A DNA stretch of 64,000 nucleotides from Paenibacillus_AR sp051594765 (GTDB lineage: Bacteria; Bacillota; Bacilli; Paenibacillales; NBRC-103111), in contig NZ_JBPPGJ010000002.1 in assembly GCF_051594765.1 (NCBI RefSeq), positions 186,001-250,000 of the forward strand, read 5' to 3'. The translations under genes and the position numbers were made by a program. Shown piece after piece: positions 61,124 through 64,000 of the stretch; positions within the stretch are counted from its first letter, which is position 1; each line of letters starts with the position of its first letter. The notes beneath the pieces were generated by a model that was given only the letters and a program-made list of their open reading frames with translations, ran no database searches and was not told the origin of the DNA.

Positions 61124-62314
61124 TCATAACCCGGCCGCTTCGCGGGCCGGGCCCGGGGCAATCTCCTCGTCCGTCAGGAAGCAGGCCGGATCCTCCGCCC
61201 ACAGCTCGCCATGGACTGCCAAGGCGCGAGAGCGGAAATTGCCGTTGCAGATGTCCAGGTACTTGCATTGGCTGCAGCGTCCGGTCAAGAGCGGCTTCCG
61301 GTTGCGCAAGCCCTCCAGCACCGGATGGGTGCCGTGCCAGATGTCGCGGAACGGAGTCATCTTCACATTGCCAAAGGTGATGGACGGCGTGAACTGGTCG
61401 GGATGCACGTTCCCCAGGTGGTCGATATTGCAGATGGCGATGCCCGTCCGGTTGCCCCCGTTCATCTGCAGCTTGTTCAGGATGGAGGCCGCCTTCTCCT
61501 TATCCTGCTCCAGCGCCTTCATATAGAGATAGACGCCGTCCGCATGGTTATCGACGGTAAGCAGCTCCTTCTGGATGCCCCGGCGGGTGAACTCCTGGGC
61601 CTTGGAGAAGATCAGATCCAGGGCCTGGCGGGTTTCCTCGTGGGAGATGTCGTCCTCCAGGGAGCCGCGGCCCGAGTATACCAGATGGTAGAAGCAGGCC
61701 CGCTGGATGCCTTCCTCCTCCATCAGGTCGAAGATCAGGGGCAGCTGCTCGATATTATGCCGATTCATGGTGAAGCGCAAGCCCACCTTCTGCCCCTGCG
61801 CCATACAGTTGCGAACGCCGCGGATGGCTGCGTCGAAGGCCCCGTTCTTCTGCCGGAAATAGTCGTGGACCTGCCCGATGCCGTCCAGGCTGATGCCTAC
61901 GTAGCCGACGCCCATCTCCTTGATGCGGCGGGCCGTTTCCTGGTCGATCAAGGTACCGTTGGTCGAAAAGGTGATGCGGATGCCCTTGCCGATGGCGTAC
62001 TCCGCAAGCTCGAAGATATCGGGGCGCACCAGCGGCTCGCCGCCGGAGAACAGGATGACCGGCACCTTCATGGCCGCCATCTCGTCGATGAGCCCGAGGG
62101 CCTCCTCCGTAGTCAATTCCCCTTCATACTTCTTATTCTCGGAGTTGGCGTAGCAGTGCATGCACTTCAGGTTGCAGGAACGGGTGACGCTCCAGACCAC
62201 CACCGGGCCTGCGCCGGCATGGGTACCGGTACGGTGCCCCCGGGAATGCTCGGTGTAACGCAGCTTGTCGCCGAAGGACTCGACGTCCGCCAGCAAATGG
62301 GAGACGGCCAGCAT
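61124..62314 (-). CDS. Radical SAM/SPASM protein, NirJ-like
   Basis: Cysteines in VTRSCNLKCMHCYANS (CxxxCxxC) bind the SAM-cleaving 4Fe-4S cluster; FSGGEPLVRPDIF and STNGTLID complete the barrel. The C-terminus has a SPASM-type cluster region CSQCKYLDICNGNFRSRALA plus DPACFL. The N-terminus GPVVVWSVTRSCNL and the tail match NirJ/AhbC-type haem-modifying enzymes (haem d1 or siroheme-dependent haem pathway) more than peptide-modifying ones. The substrate is inferred to be a tetrapyrrole, not proven. AGGAGTG precedes the ATG. It shares an Fnr-like divergent promoter with the next gene. Confidence 0.82.
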   Translation of the reverse strand: MLAVSHLLADVESFGDKLRYTEHSRGHRTGTHAGAGPVVVWSVTRSCNLKCMHCYANSENKKYEGELTTEEALGLIDEMAAMKVPVILFSGGEPLVRPDIFELAEYAIGKGIRITFSTNGTLIDQETARRIKEMGVGYVGISLDGIGQVHDYFRQKNGAFDAAIRGVRNCMAQGQKVGLRFTMNRHNIEQLPLIFDLMEEEGIQRACFYHLVYSGRGSLEDDISHEETRQALDLIFSKAQEFTRRGIQKELLTVDNHADGVYLYMKALEQDKEKAASILNKLQMNGGNRTGIAICNIDHLGNVHPDQFTPSITFGNVKMTPFRDIWHGTHPVLEGLRNRKPLLTGRCSQCKYLDICNGNFRSRALAVHGELWAEDPACFLTDEEIAPGPAREAAGL

Positions 62315-62367
62315 ATAATCACTCCTATTTAGTAATTCTTCCTAAAAACAAATATGGACTATCTAAC

Positions 62368-62437
62368 ATTTTAACCAATTCGTCCCGGTTTCTCTGTGAT
62401 TCTTATCATAATAGAAATAGGGCAGATTTGTTATGGT
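62368..62437. promoter_or_regulatory. Divergent promoters with a shared Fnr-like box
   Basis: TGTGA-N6-TCATA (62395-62410) matches the Fnr/Crp consensus at 9 of 10 positions. On the minus strand TAAAAT (62373-62368) and on the plus strand TATGGT (62432-62437) each place the expected start exactly 41.5 bases from the box centre, the class II activator position. Neither promoter has a good -35, as expected for activator dependence. Confidence 0.6.
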
Positions 62438-62493
62438 TACAATGTGAAAGTGCGCATATTTGGTAATATATCCAACTGGAGGGTGAAATCTAC

Positions 62494-63642
62494 ATGATTG
62501 CCGCCGATTATAATCAGAATCCGTTCATCGTTGTCTGGGAAGTGACCCGCGCCTGTGCCTTGAACTGTCTGCACTGCCGGGCCGAAGCCCAGCACCGCCG
62601 CCATCCGATGGAGCTCAGCACCGAAGAAGGCAAGCGCCTCCTGGACGAGATCCAGAGCATGGACTCGCCTCTCTTCGTCTTCACCGGCGGGGATCCTCTC
62701 ATGAGGGACGATCTGTTCGAGTTAGCCTCTTACGCCAAGAGCATCGGACTGCGCACCTCCATTACGCCCAGCGCCACCCCGCGCGTTACGGAGGAGGCCA
62801 TGCGCAAAGCCGTGGACATTGGGCTCGACCGCTGGGCCTTCAGCCTGGACGGCTCCACGGCGGAGATCCACGACCGCTTCCGGGGTACCTCCGGCTCCTT
62901 CGATCTGACCATGCGCTCCTTGGCCACCCTGCGCAAGCTGGGCATGCCTCTGCAGATCAACACCACCGTCTGCGAGCATAACAAGCGGGATCTGCAGAAT
63001 ATCGCCGATATGTTGGGCGAGATGGGCGTCGTCATGTGGAGCGTCTTCTTCCTGGTGCCTACGGGCCGCGGCAAGGAGGACGACATGATCACGCCGGAGG
63101 AGGGCGAGGAGATCCTCCACTGGCTGGCTGAGCTGGGCGAGAAGGTTTCCTTCGGCGTCAAGACCACGGCCGCTCCCTTCTACCGCCGGGTATTGGCTCA
63201 GCGCGCCAAGGCGGCCGGCAAGCCTCCTGAAGCCGCAGCCGGCAAGATGATCGGTGTCCCCGCCTTCGCCACCACCACAGGCAAAAGCCCCTTCGGCGCC
63301 GGAGACGGCAAAGCCGCCATGCGGGCGCCTCGCGGCGTCACCGACGGCAGCGGCTTCGTCTTCGTCTCCCACACGGGGGACATCTCGCCAAGCGGCTTCC
63401 TGCCGCTGGACTGCGGCAACGTGCGGGACATGAGCTTGGCCCAGGTGTACCGGGAGCACCCGGTGTTCACGGGCATCCGCCAGCCGGAGCTCTACGCCGG
63501 CAAGTGCGGCGTCTGCGAATACCGCGGCATCTGCGGCGGCTCCAGGGCCCGTGCCTACACCGCCACCGGCGACTACATGGGCAGTGACCCGGCCTGCGCC
63601 TATCAGCCGGACGAATGGGTCAAGCTGCAAGCCAGCGTATAA
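62494..63642 (+). CDS. Radical SAM/SPASM protein, AhbD/TIGR04053-like
   Basis: The 382-residue protein has the radical SAM cluster motif TRACALNCLHCRAEA, the FTGGDPLMRDDLFE and SLDGSTAEIHDRFRG blocks, and a C-terminal SPASM region KCGVCEYRGICGGSRARAYTATGD with DPACAY. This layout is that of AhbD/NirJ relatives, which decarboxylate or modify haem precursors. A Gly/Ala/Lys-rich insert (about residues 240-275) separates barrel and SPASM. GGAGGGTG precedes the ATG. The divergent NirJ-like gene shares its Fnr-like box, suggesting joint function when oxygen is low. Confidence 0.82.
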   Translation: MIAADYNQNPFIVVWEVTRACALNCLHCRAEAQHRRHPMELSTEEGKRLLDEIQSMDSPLFVFTGGDPLMRDDLFELASYAKSIGLRTSITPSATPRVTEEAMRKAVDIGLDRWAFSLDGSTAEIHDRFRGTSGSFDLTMRSLATLRKLGMPLQINTTVCEHNKRDLQNIADMLGEMGVVMWSVFFLVPTGRGKEDDMITPEEGEEILHWLAELGEKVSFGVKTTAAPFYRRVLAQRAKAAGKPPEAAAGKMIGVPAFATTTGKSPFGAGDGKAAMRAPRGVTDGSGFVFVSHTGDISPSGFLPLDCGNVRDMSLAQVYREHPVFTGIRQPELYAGKCGVCEYRGICGGSRARAYTATGDYMGSDPACAYQPDEWVKLQASV

Positions 63643-63670
63643 CGGCTCCGCTCCTGCAGGAAGTAGAGCG

Positions 63671-63733
63671 TGAAAAAGCTGTTTGGATTTATCCCCCACC
63701 CCGGCGGGATCCATCCAAACAGCTTTTCCCATT
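63671..63733. terminator. Bidirectional terminator after the AhbD-like gene
   Basis: GAAAAAGCTGTTTGGAT pairs with ATCCAAACAGCTTTTCC around a GC-rich loop. Confidence 0.85.
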
Positions 63734-63782
63734 CAACACTTAAACGTTTAAAACCTTTAAACCGCTAAAGTATCAAGGTGCG

Positions 63783-64000
63783 CTAACCATTCACGCCGTG
63801 AATTCCGCCGCACAGGTATTCAACATGGGCTTCGGCCAGACTCTCGACCTCTGGATAGGATTCGTAGAAATGAATGCTGTAGGAGATAAAGCCGTGCAGA
63901 GACATGAACAAGCTCCAGGGAAGATTAAACGTCTTTCTCTCGGCATCCGGATCATTGCGGATAACCTCACGGACGACGGAGGCGAACAGGTCCATACACT
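63783..64000 (-). CDS. TetR/AcrR-like regulator, C-terminal part (runs off the window)
   Basis: About 72 codons are visible to the window edge. The segment resembles the ligand-binding C-terminus of TetR-family repressors: a helix ending in a short YLCGGIHGVNG tail, preceded by SLFMSLHGFISYSIHFYESYPE. The DNA-binding N-terminus is outside the window, so the family call is tentative. Confidence 0.5.
   Translation of the reverse strand, partial: CMDLFASVVREVIRNDPDAERKTFNLPWSLFMSLHGFISYSIHFYESYPEVESLAEAHVEYLCGGIHGVNG

Overview
The window comes from the chromosome of a spore-forming, fairly GC-rich Firmicute. Paenibacillaceae, most likely Paenibacillus or a close relative, is the best fit. This is inferred from a tricistronic gerA-type germination locus, a sigI-rsgI pair, a T-box leader on the branched-chain amino-acid genes, an L20-type leader on infC-rpmI-rplT, strong AGGAGG-like ribosome binding sites and protein sequences of Bacillales type. 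No rRNA, tRNA, prophage, IS transposase or CRISPR array is visible.

Layout. 0-6 kb: a partial membrane protein, an AT-richer S41 protease lipoprotein, a sulfite-oxidase-like enzyme, a divergent SDR/WYL-regulator pair and a Gfo/Idh/MocA oxidoreductase. 6-16.5 kb: ferredoxin-type aldo/keto reductase, a soluble PAS histidine kinase, the sigI-rsgI operon, a LysE exporter, a cold-shock pair (csp, ydjO), a chemoreceptor and a YitT membrane protein. 17-23 kb: an alpha-glucan cassette made of a DUF4912 protein, a fused GH57 branching enzyme/GT4 glycosyltransferase and a GH15 glucoamylase-like enzyme. 23-24.8 kb: a GcvH-like protein that has lost its lipoyl lysine, a 2-Cys peroxiredoxin with PerR-like and Fnr-like boxes upstream, and a tandem array of 112-bp hairpin repeats.

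24.8-33.8 kb: branched-chain amino-acid synthesis on the minus strand, in the order T-box, ilvB, ilvH, ilvC, leuA, an APC permease, leuB. A hairpin-rich insert separates ilvH from ilvC. 33.9-38.8 kb: a GH94 phosphorylase operon diverging from a LacI regulator, with a matching operator in the promoter and a second copy inside the regulator gene. 38.9-40.4 kb: infC-rpmI-rplT. 40.4-45 kb: two glycosyltransferases, a PAP2 phosphatase and trmB. 45-53.5 kb: a WGxxGxxG-tailed secreted protein, two ytqA/ytqB-like genes, manA, a B12-binding radical SAM protein, cysK and an RluA-type pseudouridine synthase. 53.6-57.9 kb: two small proteins and the germination operon. 58-64 kb: a membrane di-haem cytochrome c, a zinc alcohol dehydrogenase, two divergent radical SAM/SPASM enzymes of the NirJ/AhbD type sharing one Fnr-like box, and the end of a TetR-like regulator.

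Most of the content is chromosomal housekeeping. The parts least explained by known annotation are the 112-bp hairpin array, the GH57-GT4 fusion cassette, the shared Fnr-like site of the radical SAM pair, the GcvH-like protein without its lysine, and several structured leaders.
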